A stretch of DNA of 64,000 bases from WQXF01 sp031552825 (GTDB lineage Bacteria; Bacillota; Clostridia; Christensenellales; Aristaeellaceae). Position 1 is the stretch's first letter. Every line of letters begins with the position of its first letter. The notes under the pieces were generated by a model. It ran no database searches, was not told the origin of the DNA, and was given only the letters and a program-made list of their open reading frames with translations. Below, in pieces: positions 22,320 to 37,300 of this stretch. The position numbers were made by a program, and so were the translations under genes. The stretch is from contig JAVBMD010000004.1 in the NCBI GenBank assembly GCA_031552825.1, forward strand, positions 62,001 to 126,000. Reading direction: 5' to 3'.

Positions 22320-25300
22320 ATGGAACAAAAGCAGAGCAAGTTTTACCAGACCAAGGCCTTCCGTCGCTGGATGGCCGTATTGTTAGCAGTCGTACTGCTG
22401 GCCAATAATCTGGTTGAAAACCGCATTTCGCTCTTTGCCGGTGAGGAACAATCGCCGGTCGAGGTGACTGCGCCCGTGGAGACCACGGAGCAGACCAAGA
22501 GCGAACCGGCTCCCGCGCCGGCCGATAACGCGGAGAATGCATCGGAAGCCGAAGGCTCCGGGCAGGAAGGAGCCGAGACCGAAGCTCCCGCTGCGGGCGA
22601 GGGCACTGCTGAGGCCACCGCCGAGGCCGCTCCTGAGGCCACCGCGGAGCCTACCGCGGAAGCCACCGCGGAAGCTACTGAAGAAGCTACCGTCGAGCCC
22701 ACCGCGGAAGCCACCGAAGAGCCGGTCGCTACCGCCCAGCCCGAGGGAAATCCCGTTGCGCTCGCGCTTGCGCAATACGGTAAGGTTTACGTCCGCATTG
22801 GCGGATCGGAAATCTATCCTTCCAATAAAATGAACGAGAAGAAGGTTCTCGGCGAGTTGGGCGGCGGCCTTGCGATCGCCATCGGCTACCAGGCCGAGGA
22901 CGAAGCCAATGAGCTGCCTGAGTCCATCCAGATCGCGTATGCGACGGAAGAGGGCGAAGTGAAGACCGCCTTCCGTCACGCTGGCGATGCCGAGCCGGTT
23001 CTATATGAGGACGCGATCCTCGAGCTGACCGGCGACCTGCCCGAAGGCGAGACCCTGCCGGACAGCTTTGAGTCCGCCGAGTGGCCGCTGCCGCGCATGT
23101 CCTTCATCCCGCATGAGGATGAGGAGCCCGAAGCCACCGAAGAACCCGCCCCCACCGAGGCGCCCGTCCAAGAGCTGCCGGTGATCGTGGCCTTTGTTGG
23201 CTATGAGAACGCCGCTGAGCCGCTGGAAGAGATTGCGCTCGAGAGCGAAGAGACCGTGCTGGCCGAAGTCGAGCTGCCGCACGCCCTGAGTGTTGTGCTC
23301 AGCGACGACAGCATCGTTGAGCTGCCGGTTGCTTGGGCGACCGCAGAGGTCGCTGGCGAAGCCATGGCTGCTTTTGAAGCGAACCACGCCGCTGCCGAGG
23401 CCGTTGAGGCTTCTATTGAGGCCGCTGGCGAGGCTTCCGAAGAGAACGCCGAAGGCGAAGCGCCGCAAATGCAGATGTTTGCCGCCGCCGCCGAGACCGA
23501 GGATCCGGAAGCGATCCTTGCTTCCGCCGCGGAAGAGACCGTCATCGCCGCCGAGGAAGTTCTCGACGTCGTGCCCGCTTGGGATACCGGCTCGTTTGCG
23601 CTGGCCGAGGGCGTGGAGACCCCGTTCATCCGTCTGCTGGGCGCGCCTCTTGGCGCGGACACCGGTTCGTTGAACATCAAGTGCGACGAAATCCCCAGCA
23701 CGCAGGCCACCTATAACCTCCAGGACGATACCAAGGAGACCTTCCAGGTTCGGTATAACACGCCGACCTCCGGCACCAAGAACACCATCCTGGTGGTCAG
23801 CGCGTTTGTCTACGGCGCCAAGTTCACCAGCGTGCCGGTTGGTAACAACGCCGTGCAGAGCGCGTACATCAACACGGCAAACCCGTACATCATGTACGTC
23901 CGCCTGCAGGACAATATTCGTGAAAAAGAAGTCATCATCGACTTCAAGATGGAAACCACTGCGCTGACCAACGCGCAGGCCATCAAGTGGATAGACGAGG
24001 GTACGTTGCCGGCCACCGGCTTTACCGCCCGCGCCATCATCGGCACGATGAACTCCGGTTCCGTCGCTCCGACAGAAACCGAGGAACTTACAACTGCCAG
24101 CTACGGCAGCATGAAGCCTGAGCAGTTTAATTCCGCAACCATCAACAAGTCGTCCGTGTACAAGATTCACGTTCCGACGGTTGGTGAGCTAACCAACTCC
24201 GCTCTCTCGCTTGGTAGTTCTACGTCTTCCTCCAACTACTACACTTGGTTCGTAAGCGGCGATACCCCCTATTACATTACCAACAACTATGCGCCGCACT
24301 ACCAGTCTACGCCGCTGATCGAGTATACCGGCATGAAGATCTACGTGCCGCACGAAAAGCTGAAGCTTGCTTCGCTGAATTCGTATACCTCCGGCTTATA
24401 TTATGCGCCCACTACCATCAACTATAATATGTATGCTTGGACCATTAGTGCGCGCCAGAGCGACGCGAAGGGATCGTATTACATCATTCGCCCGCCTGTG
24501 GGAACCCGTGTGTTCAATAATGGCACGGATTCTTCGCTGACCTACGCGTACTATGTTGGCGTGCGCCCGAATTGGCAGTTGATCGATGTGAACGACGAGC
24601 TGCCTTATGCCGCCGACAAATATACCGACCTGCAGTCCACCGGCAAGACCGAGCTGCTCTACAAGATTCCTACCGGCTCGCCGAACCCGGCGGAAAAGGC
24701 CTTTGAATTGGATGCCGCGCTGGTGCAGACCCTTGCGCGCGTCGATCAGGATCGCTTCGCTTCCAACTTGGCTTATGAGCGCAAGAAGAGCTTTGCTTCC
24801 ACTAATTCTAGCTACAACATGGCGGTTGGCAGTACTGCAACCGAGACTTGGGCAACCGCGCTTCGTAACACGTATTCGACCGACACGGTCAGCGGCGTTA
24901 AGCGCGAGTTGGTGCCGAGTTACTCCGGCGGCCCCATCACCGAGACCTATGATTTCCCCTATGAACTGCGCCCGACTGGCATGATCTTCAATGGCAGCCA
25001 GCCTTCGTACAGCGGGGTTGCGCTGAAGCGTTCCACCGCGCTCCAGAGCATTACCTATACGCTCAAGGACGGCACGCAGCACACTGTTACGGCCGCTCAA
25101 ATCACTAGCGTAAACAGCGCTTTGCAAAACGGCACCTCGCAAAGCTCAGTCACTTTCTCCAACAGCAGCGCAACCAACTATGTAACCAAGGCGGTTGTGG
25201 TTTGGGATAAGGTGCTGACCGAGTATAACGGCTATACCTATTCCGTTGGCGAGCTTCAGCCGCGGCCGACCGATAACTATGGTTTTTACTACGGGAGCTA

Positions 25301-28300
25301 CGGCTATTTGCGGCACGAAGTTGCGACCCGGCTCATCATGTCCACTACCTCCACGCATCAGGATGGCACAGCCATCGTGAGTGGCGACAATGTACAGGTG
25401 AAGTATAACCTGGCAGTTACGGGCAATACCGGCAAGAACTTCAATAGCGATGATTATCTGTGGTATTTCCTATATATTGCTCCGCCGCCCGTCCGTTCTT
25501 GCCCCACTTTGTACACGCAAAACAACACCTACGCCTACGATATTGCTTTCCATACCGACGGAAAAAGCAATGTAGGCGGCGGCGACCTCTATATGCCGAT
25601 CGGTTCCAGCAGCACCGTCACCCAGGAGGCCTATGTCAACCCGATCATCAAGGTGTTTGGCGAGCGTTCGGGCTCTACATTGGGCAGTAGCTATGCGCTG
25701 ACCAATATGACTGATGCGCAGGCTATCGGTTTCCTCGCTAACGAATTTAAGGTCGACTACAAGCTTGGTGGCTGGATCATTGAGTACACCACCAAGAAGG
25801 GCGGCAGCAAGAGCATTACCATCCCCACCGGTCTCACTGCCGATTACAATGTCGATCTGGGGGTCGACCACGACGGGGGAGATTACCTGACTTCCCTGCA
25901 GTTCAGCTACGAAGGCACGTGGACAGGTAGTTACAGTAATTACTACTACTTCATGAAGGGCTTCGCAATTCATGCTTGGGCGAAGAGTTTTGTGGACGGT
26001 TCCACCTTCACTTGCTCCGGCGGCGACTTTGGTAATTTCTTTGTCGATATGTATGGTACCGCCGAGTGGGATAACTGTATCTGCGCCGACAAACGGCATG
26101 ATCACAATACGGGCAAGGCACAAACCAGTGCCACTAGCGGTAATCATCGCCCGGGCGCGCGTTTCTACCAGTTCCGCCAAGCTGGGCTGTCCTGGGGGCA
26201 AGCGTCGATCCCCAGCGGCTATCAGACCATCTACCAAGGCGGTAAGACCAACGCGGACACCTACGCGAGCTTCAATTATGGTGTCTATTCCTACTACACT
26301 GATGCGAAGCCGCACTACAGCTCGTTCTGGGACGCGAAGAGCAATTCCTATCGCGTGCCGTATGGCATTCCCGAGCAGGTAATTGTGGAATTGAAGGATC
26401 CGGAATTTATTCTGGATTTGGACAACACGACCGTATTTGGGCAAAAAGTTGGCCAAAACCTGTCGATGGAAGTGTTCTACATCGGAGCGCGCAAGTTCGC
26501 TCGATTCACTTTAACCGCAGGCTTCAAGCGTAACACCTCCTATTTTTTTGACGACGGTACGGTTCAGGCCTTTTATTACTACGGAACCTACAGCGCCCTT
26601 GTCAGCAATGTCAAATTTGCCTTTACCGCGGTTCCGGGCTGCGTAATCGGTGATCACTATCCGTTGGGAGAGATCTACTTCGATTTCAGCCAGCTGCTTG
26701 TGGACTATGCGGCTCCGCCGGTGGCTGCCTCCAAGGACGGACGCACCAAGTGGGTGCTCAATGGTGCTATCCCTGATAGCCTCGGCGTATCCAACACCAC
26801 CGCTACCGGCAACAAGCTGTACAAGCAGGATCTGTCCGGCTATAAGGTTAAAGTCATCATGGCGGCCGTTGCCTCGGCCAGCCTCGTGCCCGGCCTGAAT
26901 ACCGTGTATGACTTTGCCAATCGCAACATCAAGTATAATGCCGCCAACAAGCAGCAGCTCGAAGCGCTGATGCTGTTTGCGGGCAGCCCGGAGGTCGACC
27001 TCTACGAGTTCACCTCCTACATCCAGATCCCCAAGAAGGATAAGAGTGTCACCTACCGGAACGCACTGGGTGAAGAAGCCACCGTGACCAGCGATTACAG
27101 CCTGTCGCTGCGCGGCGAGCCGACGCTACAGTCCGATTCCAGCGGAAAGGCCAACAACGTGGTGATCACCTACACCACCGCGGCCAATCCTTCGCCGACC
27201 TCCAGCTACACCGCGCCCAAGCCGACCACGCAGGCCGGATGGGATGCCATCACCGGCGTGAAGATCGTCGTCAAGGAAATGCCCAAAAAGTCCTCGGCAT
27301 ACGTCATTCTGCCGTTGACCGCCGCGGACAAGACCGTTATTGGCGCGAAGACTTCCTACATCGGCGGTGCGTACACCTTTAAGACATCCACCGCGCAGTC
27401 CAACCCTTACGAGGATGGTTTGCTGGATCTGGGCACCTACACCTACGAAGACTTCAACGCCATCAACAATGGTCTTGTGTTCTTCGATGTTTTGGATGAG
27501 AATGGCCTTTGGTACAGCAGCACCAGCTATGAGCGTTTTGCCGGCTTGAATGAAGTGACAGTTCAACTGCTGGATACCGATGGCAACACCGTCATCGATA
27601 CCACCAAGACCGATGCCAGCGGCCGCTTCACGCTCAAGAGCTACAAGGGTGTCGCCAACCAGATCGTGGAAATCATCATGCCTACCACCAGCAGCGGCAC
27701 CTACAAGCTGACGAAACAAAATGTGTACGCCTATACAGGTGCGACTTTCTTTACCAGCTATGGCAGTGACTCCGACTTCCCGCGCGATACGCGTAAGTTG
27801 GTGCTGCCGGCGATCCCCTCGACCGGATTCGCCAACGTCAGCGCCGGTATCGTGCGCCTGCCGGAGATCAGCGCGCCTGACGCCAACGTTCTCTTGGGTC
27901 AGACCATCAACCACCCGCTGAAGATCTACGACTACCTTGGCAACAACATGCAATCCACTTCTCCGGCGTACTCTTACGCGATCACCGCGCCCGCGGATGG
28001 CACCATCGCGCAGATGAGCGCGCAGAGCGGCAACATGAGCGGTCAGCCGGCGGAGACCGTCGGCACCACCTACAGCCCTGCCATCAAGGGTCTGAAGATC
28101 GGTGAAACCACCGCCACAATTTCCGTCAAAAACTCCTTGGGCGATGAAGTGAAGGCCACCTTTAAGATCAAGGTCGCCACCGCCCAGAAGGACATCACCG
28201 TTACCAAGGTTTGGAGCGACAGCAACGATTCCCTGAAAGTGCGCCCCGACAAGGTTACCTTCCAGCTCTACCGCAAGGTAGGCACCGGCACCGCGGTTGC

Positions 28301-31300
28301 CGCCGGCTCCGCGCAGGATGCCACCGCCGCCACCAGCTGGAAAACGACTTTTGAGGACATGGACGAGTATGATGGCAGCGGCAACGCTTACATCTACAGT
28401 GTTCAGGAAGTGAACGTTCCCAAGAACTACACTGCCACCGATTCTTCCTCCGGCGGCAACCTGAGCATCACCAACACCATCAAGACCATCAAGGTCGACG
28501 GCAAAAAGGTGTGGAACATCATCGGTTCCGGCTACACCATCCCTGCCAGCGTTATCGTCGACCTGTACCGCAGCGACAATGCGTCTACTGCGTACGCGAA
28601 CCAAACGTTGAACAAGTCTACCTTTGGCAGTGCCACCGAGTGGGCGTTCTCCTTCACCGGCCTGCCGGAATATGACAAGACCGGCGCTGCTTACACCTAT
28701 ACCGTCAAGGAGCGCGTGGTACCCAGCGGTATCGTTGAGACCTACAGCGGCACCACCATCACCAACACCTACCCCGCCGATAAGGATGTCAAGATCAAGA
28801 TCGAGTGGGATAACACCGGTGCGCCCGCGGCGCAGCGTCCGACCAGCACCACCGTGGATCTCAAGCACGGAAACGGCACCACCTATAAGACGGGCATCGC
28901 TATCGCGGCGACCGACAGCTGGGCCAAGACCGTGGCGATCCCGCCGCTGGATTATAACGGACCCTACAGCATCACTGCGGCGGCGATTACTGATTACACC
29001 GTCGCCTACCGCACCGAGACCGACGGCACCCTCGTGGCCAAGTATACCTTCAAGATGCCCGAGATCTCGGTTACCGGCACCAAGACTTGGAGCGCGCCTA
29101 CCGGCGTGACCAAGCCGAACATCACCGTCAACCTCAAGCGTAACGGCACCACCGTCGACAGCAAAACGCTGACCAGTACCGATACCGGTTTTACCTTCAG
29201 CAAGCTGGCGAAGTATGATTCCACCGGTGTTGCCTACACCTACACCGTCGAAGAAACGGCCGTACCTGGCTTCACCACCACGTACAGCGGCTACAACATC
29301 ACCAACACCTATAGCGCGGACGCCAAGGAAGTGGACGCGGTCTTCTCCAAGGAAGTCACCGGCAACGGCGCTCCCGATGAGACCTTCACCTTCACTATGA
29401 CCGGCTCCACTGGTGCGCCCATGCCTTCCGGCTCTTCCGGTCTGACCAAGACCATCACCGGCAAGAAGGGCTCGCTGACCTTCGGCAAGATTTCCTACGA
29501 TAAGCCGGGCAACCACACCTATACCATCAAGGAAACCGCCGGTTCTACCACCGCCTTCGCGTACGACGGCAACACCTTCACTTTGAAGGTGGATGTTGCC
29601 GACCAGAACGGCGTGCTCCGCACCACGGTCTCCTACCTCAAGGGTAGCACGTCGGAGAGCGGCATCACCTTCACCAACGTGTACACCATCCCCACCAGCA
29701 CGCTGACCGGTACCCTGACCTGGGACGATAACGCCAACAACTTGGGCGGCCGTCCCACCACCGCGAGGGTTCAGCTCTACCGTATCGTATCCGGCGGCAC
29801 CGAGGAAAAGGTGAGCGGCGCGGTCGCTACCCCGACCGGCAGCAGCACCGGCACCAGCTGGAGCTACAGCTTCGCCAGCATGCCTGCCCACGATAACAGC
29901 GGCAAGACCTATACCTACTATGTCAAGCAGGAGAATGTGGATCCGAACTACACCGCCACAGCCTCCGGCATGAACCTGACCGACAAGTTGAACACCATCA
30001 CGTTCACCGGTAAAAAGGTTTGGGACATCAAGGGTACCAACTTCACCCGTCCCGCCAACATCGAGGTCGAACTCCTGCGCGAGAACGTGCTGTACAAGAC
30101 CCAGACCGTCACCGGCGGCGCGACCGGCGACTGGGATATCACCATCAGCCCGCTGCTTGAGTACAAGGCCGATGGCACCAAGTACACCTACACCCTGCGT
30201 GAGAAGACCAAGATCACTGCCGTGACCAGCACGGTCAGCGGCACCACCATCACCAACACCTACGGCGACGACGCGAAGGTTAACGTCCGCGTGGATTGGG
30301 TGCTCACCGGCGCCCCCGCGGCGGATCGCCAGACCAGCGTGAGCGTGGACCTGATCCGCGACGGCGGCGCCACCGCCTACAAGACCGCGACGGTTACTTC
30401 CACCAACAGCTGGAAGCACACCTTCACGGTGCCGCAGAACGAGTATCAGGGTTCCAACTTCACCGCCCGTGGCGCAAGCCTGTCCAAGTTCACCAAGGTC
30501 GAAACCAGGGAAACCGATGGCACCTTGGTAGTGACTTACACCTACATCCGTCCGAAGGTCAAGGTGGAGGGCACCAAGACCTGGGCAAACATGCCCACCT
30601 CCGGCGTGACCAAGCCCGCCATCAAGGTCAACCTGCTCCGCAACGGCACCGCGCTGACCAGCGCCACCGTTGCCTCCGGCGATGCCGGCTTCTCCTTCAC
30701 CAACTTGGAGCAGTATGACGACAGCGGCGCCGCCTACACCTACACCGTGACCGAGGATGCGGTGCCTGGCTTCACCACCACTTACAGCGGCTACAACATC
30801 ACCAACACCTACAGTGCGACGCCGTCCTCTGTGAGCGTGGTGGGTACCAAAGAAGTGTCTGGCGCCGGCGCCCCCGACGAAACCTTCACCTTTGTGCTGA
30901 CCGGCGCTGCGGGCGCTCCGATGCCCACCAGCTCCACCGGCCAGACCAAGACCCTGACCGCCAAGAGGGGTTCGTTCAACTTCGGCACCATCAACTACAG
31001 CGTGCCGGGCACCTTCAGCTACACGATCAAGGAGACCGCTGGCTCTACCGAGGGCTTCACCCTGAACAGCGGCTATGATGCCTCCACGTATGATTTGGTC
31101 GTGACGGTTGCCTTCTCCGATGGTGCGCTGAGCGCTACCCCTGTGATTAAAAAGGGCGCAGCCGTAGTTGAAAACATCACCTTCACCAACAAGTACACCA
31201 TCCCCACCATCAGCAGCCTGAGCGGAACGCTGACTTGGGATGATACCAACAACACGCTGGGCGGCCGTCCCGCCAACGTGCAGGTGCAACTGTACCGCAT

Positions 31301-34300
31301 AGTGTCCGGCGGCACGGAAGAGGCTGTCGCGGGCGAGCTGAAGACCGTCACCGGCGGCGCCACCGCCGCGACTTGGTCCTATAGCTTCACCAACCAGCCC
31401 AAGCATGACAACGACGGCAAGACCTACACCTACTCCGTGAAGCAGGTCAACGTCGACAAGAACTACACCGCCACTGCCAGCGGCATGAACCTGACCGATA
31501 AGGTCAAGACGATTTCGATCAACGGCAAGAAGATTTGGGACATCAAGGGTTCCAGCTTCAACAAGCCTTCCACCGGCGTCGATATCGAACTGCTGCGCAA
31601 CGGTGTTCTGTACCGCACGCAGAACGTGCCGTTCGTCTCCGGCAACGAGTGGGCGTATACGATCTCCAACCTGCTCGAGTTCGATGCTAACGGCAATAGC
31701 TACACCTATACCGTGCGCGAAAAGACCAAGATGACGGCGGTTACCTCCTCCGTCAGCGGTTACAACATCACAAACTCCTATGGCACCGACGCCAAGATCA
31801 ACGTCAAGGTGGTTTGGGACACCAAGGGAGCGCCTGTGGCGGATCGTCCGTCCTCCGTGCTCGTGGATCTGATCCGCGACGGCGGCGCCACGGCTTACAA
31901 GACCGCGACCGTCAAGTCGGCGGACGAGTGGCTGTACACCTTCGATGTGACCCAGGCGGACTACCAGGGCTCTGACTTCACCGCAAGGGGACAGACCCTG
32001 AGCAAGTACACCAAGACCGAGACCAAGGACACCGATGGTACCCTCGTGGTCACCTACAAGTTCATCATGCCGACCGTCAAGGTTGAGGGCACCAAGACTT
32101 GGAAGGACGTGCCCACGGGTCTGACCAAGCCCAGCGTTGAGTTCGTGCTCACGCGCAACGGCGAGGAGTTTGAAAAGAAGACCATCTCCGGCACCGCTGC
32201 GGGCTACAGCTTCACCGGCCTGGATATGTACGACGACGACGGCCTCCTCTATGGCTACTTCGTGTCCGAGACCCCGGTTCCGGGCTACGACTCCGCCAAG
32301 GCGGGCAACAACTTCACCAACACTTATAACCCGACCAAGGCTGAAATCGGCGTGTTGGCTGAGAAGGTTGTCTCCGGCGTAGGCGCTCCGGACGTGAGCT
32401 TCACCTTCACGCTCACCGGCGCCGCTGGCGTGCCGATGCCCACCAGCTCGGTTGGCCAGGTCAAGACCGTCAGCCACAAGAGCTCTGCCAACTTTGGCAA
32501 CATTACCTACTCGACCCCCGGTGACTATACCTACACCGTGAAGGAAACCGCCGGCGCCGTCGAAGGCTTCACCTACGACTCCAGCACCTACACCATCACC
32601 GTGAAGGTGGAGGACAACAACGGCGTGCTGACCGCTACTCCTTCCTATAAGGTAGGCGGCACCGATACCGACAAGATCGTATTCACCAACGTCTACACGA
32701 TCCCGAACCATGCTTCCATCAACGGCACCCTGACCTGGGATGACAGCGCCAACGCACTGGGCGGACGTCCCGCCAACGTGCAGGTGCAGCTGTACCGCAC
32801 CCCGGCCGGCGGCGTCGAGGAGGCTGTCGCGGGCGAGCTGAAGACCGTTACCGGCGGTGCCACCGCCGCGACTTGGACCTACAGCTTTACCGACCAGCCC
32901 AAGCATGACAACGACGGCAAGGTTTACACCTACTCCGTCAAGCAGATCAACGTAGATAAGAACTACACCGCTACTGCCAGCGGCATGAACCTGACCGATA
33001 AGGTCAAGACGATTTCGATCAGCGGCAAGAAGATCTGGGATATCAAGGGTTCCAACTTCACCAAGCCGTCCACCGGCGTCGATATCGAGCTGCTGCGCAA
33101 CGATACCCTCTACCGCACGCAAAACTTGCCGTTTGCCTCCGGCAACGAATGGAGCTACACGATCTCCAACCTGCTCGAGTTCGATGCCAACGGCAACAGC
33201 TATACCTACGCCGTGCGTGAAAAGACCCAGATGACGGCGGTTACCTCCTCCGTCAGCGGCTACAACATCACCAACTACTACGGTGACGATGCCGTGCTAA
33301 CGATCCGCGTGGATTGGGATCACACCGGCGCTCCTGCCTCGGTGAGGCCCCCCACCGTCACCATCAACCTGTTTAAGGATGGCGGATCTACCGCGTACAA
33401 GACGGTGATCGTCCGCGCCTCCGAGAGCTGGACCACCAACATCAAGATCCCGCAGGCCGACTTCCAAGGCGCAAAATTCTCCATCACGCAGAACTCGCTG
33501 CTGCCCAACTACAGAACCGATTACAGCGAGGATAACAAGGTACTGGTCGCTGAGAACACCTTCGTTATGCCCAAGGTTGAAGTGACGGGCGAGAAGACTT
33601 GGGTCGGCACGCCCACCGGCGTTGCCAAGCCCTCGGTGCAGATCAACCTGCTGCGCGGCGGCAAAAAGATTGATTCCACCGTCATCCCCAACACCAAGAC
33701 CACCTACGCGTTCACCGGCCTTGACAAGTTTGACAGCGATGGCAATCCCTACTCCTACACCGTGAGTGAAGAAGCCGTGAATGGCTACGATTCCAAGCAG
33801 AGCGGCAACAACTTCACCAACACCTATAACCCGACCAAGGCTGGCGTTACCGTGCTGGCTGAGAAGGTTGTAAACGGCGCTGGCAAGCCCAACGACGATT
33901 TCACCTTCAAGCTCACCGCCACGGACACCACGTTCCCGATGCCCACCGGTTCTACCGCTGGGGTCAAGACCATCTTGGCCAAGGAAGGCGCTGTGAACTT
34001 CGGCAGCATCACCTACGCCAACCCCGGCACCTACACCTACACCGTGCAGGAAGTCGCGGGCAGCAAGTCCGCCTTCAGCTATGACGGCACCGTCTTCACC
34101 ATGACGGTGGAGGTAGAGGACAGCGACGGCGTGCTCAGCGCTGACGCTACCTATAGCAAGGGCACGGATGTATCCGTTGACAACATGGTGTTCCTCAACG
34201 AGTACACCATCCCGACCAAGAAGGTCTCCGGTACCGTCACTTGGGATGACAACAGCGATGCGCTGAAGGGCCGTCCCTCCGATGTTACGGTGCAGCTCTA

Positions 34301-37300
34301 CCGCATCGTCTCCGGCGGCACCAAGGAAACCGTGACCGGCGCCTCCAAGCAGGTCTCCGGCACCGGCAACGTGTGGAACTTTGACTTCGAGAACATGCCT
34401 GAGCATGACAACGACGGCAAGACCTACACCTACTCCGTGGGTCAGGCCAGCGAAGACATGAACTACACCGCCACCGCCACCGGCATGAACATCACCGATA
34501 AGTTGAGCACCATCTCGCTGACTGGCAAGAAGGTGTGGGACGTCAAGAGCACCAACTTCTCTAAGCCTACCAAGGTCGAAGTGGAAGTCTACCGCAACGG
34601 CGGTAGCGAGGCCTACCTGACCAAGGAAGTGAGCGGCACCACTGCCGCGACCGAGTGGAGTTTTACCATCACCCCGCTGCTCAAGTACGATCCCAATGGG
34701 TTGGAGTACACCTACACCCTCGTGGAAAAGACCAAGATGACCGCCGTGACCAGCAATGTGGTGGGCACCACCATCACCAACAGCTATGGCGCGGATGCGC
34801 AGGTCAAGGTTGAGGTGAAGTGGTTCAACGACAACGCTCCGGCGGCCGATAAGCCCTCGAGCACTAAGATCAACTTGATCCGCGATGGTGGCGCTGCCCC
34901 GTATGCCACCCGTACGATCACTGCTACCAACGCCTGGGAATGGAACTTCCCGGTAACCCAGGCGGACTTCCAGGGTTCTGAGTTCACCGCGAGCCAGGAA
35001 CTGCCGAGCGGGTATGACACCAAGTACACCACCGAGTACAGCAAGAGCGGTAATGTACTGATTGTCACCAACACTTATATCATGCCCAAGACGGTTGTGG
35101 AGGGCACCAAGAAGTGGAATAAGCCCACTAATGTAACCGAGCCGAGCATTGAGATCAAGCTGTTCCGTAACGGTGTGGACACCGGCGACAGCACCGTGAT
35201 CGCTACCGGCGAAACCTCCTACAAGTTCGAAGATCTCGACAAGTACGACGCGACCGGCAAGCCTTACGCCTACACCGTGAAGGAAGTCGCCGTTCCCGGC
35301 TACGACAGCGTGATCAAGAACACCTACAACTTCGAGAACACCTATAACCCGCAGGGCGCTACCATCAGCGTGCTCGCCAAGAAGGATTTCAACGGCGTGG
35401 GCGCCCCGCTCACCGAGAAGTTCAGCTTCACCCTCACCGGCGCTACCGGCGTGCCGATGCCCACCGGCTCGGTTGGCTTGGTCAAGACCGTGCAGGCCAC
35501 GAAGGGCGGAGTCGACTTCGGTACCATCAGCTACAGGCTGCCCGGCACCTACAGCTACACCATCGCTGAAGTGACCGGCAGCAAGGCTGGCATCGCCTAC
35601 GATAAGTCTACCTACCAGCTGACCGTCACCGTCACCGACGAGGGCGATGGCAAGCTCATCACCAGCACCGCGATGACCCGCACGCTGGAGGGCACCACCA
35701 CGAACGTCGTCAGCGCTGACTTCGTGAATGAGTACACCATCCCCACCAAGGAGCAAGAGATCACCATCAAGTGGGACGACAACAGCGACGCGCTGGAAGG
35801 CCGTCCGGATGACGTGACGATCCAGCTCTACCGCAAGACCCCGGTCGGCACGCTGGAAGCCGTGCCTGGCGCCGAGCAGGTTGTGACCGGCACCGGCGAT
35901 ACCTGGACCTTCAAGTACGAGGATCTGCCGATCCACGACGAGAATGGCCAGCTCTACACCTACAGCGTGCAGGAGCCGGGTCTGGACAAGAACTACACCG
36001 GCACCGTCAGCGGCTTCACCATCACCAACAAGCTGAAGACCATCAAGGTCGACGGCAAGAAGGTGTGGGACATCAAGGGCTCGGGCTACGTTAAGCCCGC
36101 GAACCTGAAAGTCCAGCTGTACCGCAACGGCGTCAAGTATGGCGCTGAAAAGACCATCACCGGCACCGCTAGCGCCAGCCAGTGGACCTTCAACTTCGAC
36201 AACATGCTCGAATACGATAAGGGCGGCAACAAGTACACCTACACCGCCGAAGAAGTCGAAGTGCCGGAAGGCTGCAAAGTGTCCTACGCGGGCATGACCA
36301 TCACCAATACCTATGGCGCGGACCAAGCTCTGAAGGTCAAGGTGACTTGGGATTACACCGGCGCTCCTGCCGGCGATAAGCCCCCCACCACCACCATCAA
36401 CCTGATCCGCGATGACGTGGAGACGAAGGGCACCAAGATCCTCAACGCCAGCATGGTGTGGGAGTGGACCTTCAACGTACCGCAGCTCGACTACAACGGC
36501 CACAGCTTCAAGGTGGAGCAGGCTCCGCTGACGATGTACGACACCGAGTACAGCAATGAGGATGGCTGGTTCATCGTCCACAACACCTACAAGATGCCCA
36601 AGATTGAAGTCAAGGGCGCCAAGACTTGGGTCAACAAGCCTGATGAACTGGATTACCCGACCGTGGAAATCAAACTCTTCCGTAGCGACAACGCCTCCAC
36701 CCCGATCCAGACCACGACCATCGAGGACGGCGCTACGAGCTACAAGTTCGAGAACCTGCCCAAGTACAACGATAGCGGTGTCGCCTACGTGTACACCGTG
36801 TCGGAGACCAAGGTGCCGGGCTATGACACCAAGCAGACCGGCAACAACTTCACCAACACCTATAACCCCGAGGGCGCCAAGACCGCCATCGTCGGTTCGA
36901 AGACCAAGATTGGCACTGCGGCTCCGGATGACACGTTTACCTTCGTGATGACCCCGAAGAACGCTGCCAACCCGATGCCCACCGGTTCCATCTCCGGCAA
37001 GAAGACCATCCAGACCAAGGCTGGCGCGATCAACTTCGGTGAGATCAGCTACAGCAAGCCTGGCACCTACGAGTACACCATCACTGAGACTGCCGGAAAC
37101 ACCAATGGTTACGACTATGACGACACCCAGATCACCGCGACCGTCGTCGTCGAAGATCCAGGCAACGGCAGCCTGACCCAGACGACTTCCTACAGCGGCG
37201 GCGGCAGCTCGTTCGAGTTCATCAACGAGTACACCATCCCCACTGAGGATAAGACCATCACCATCAAGTGGGTCGACGATTCCGACGCTTTGAAGCTGCG

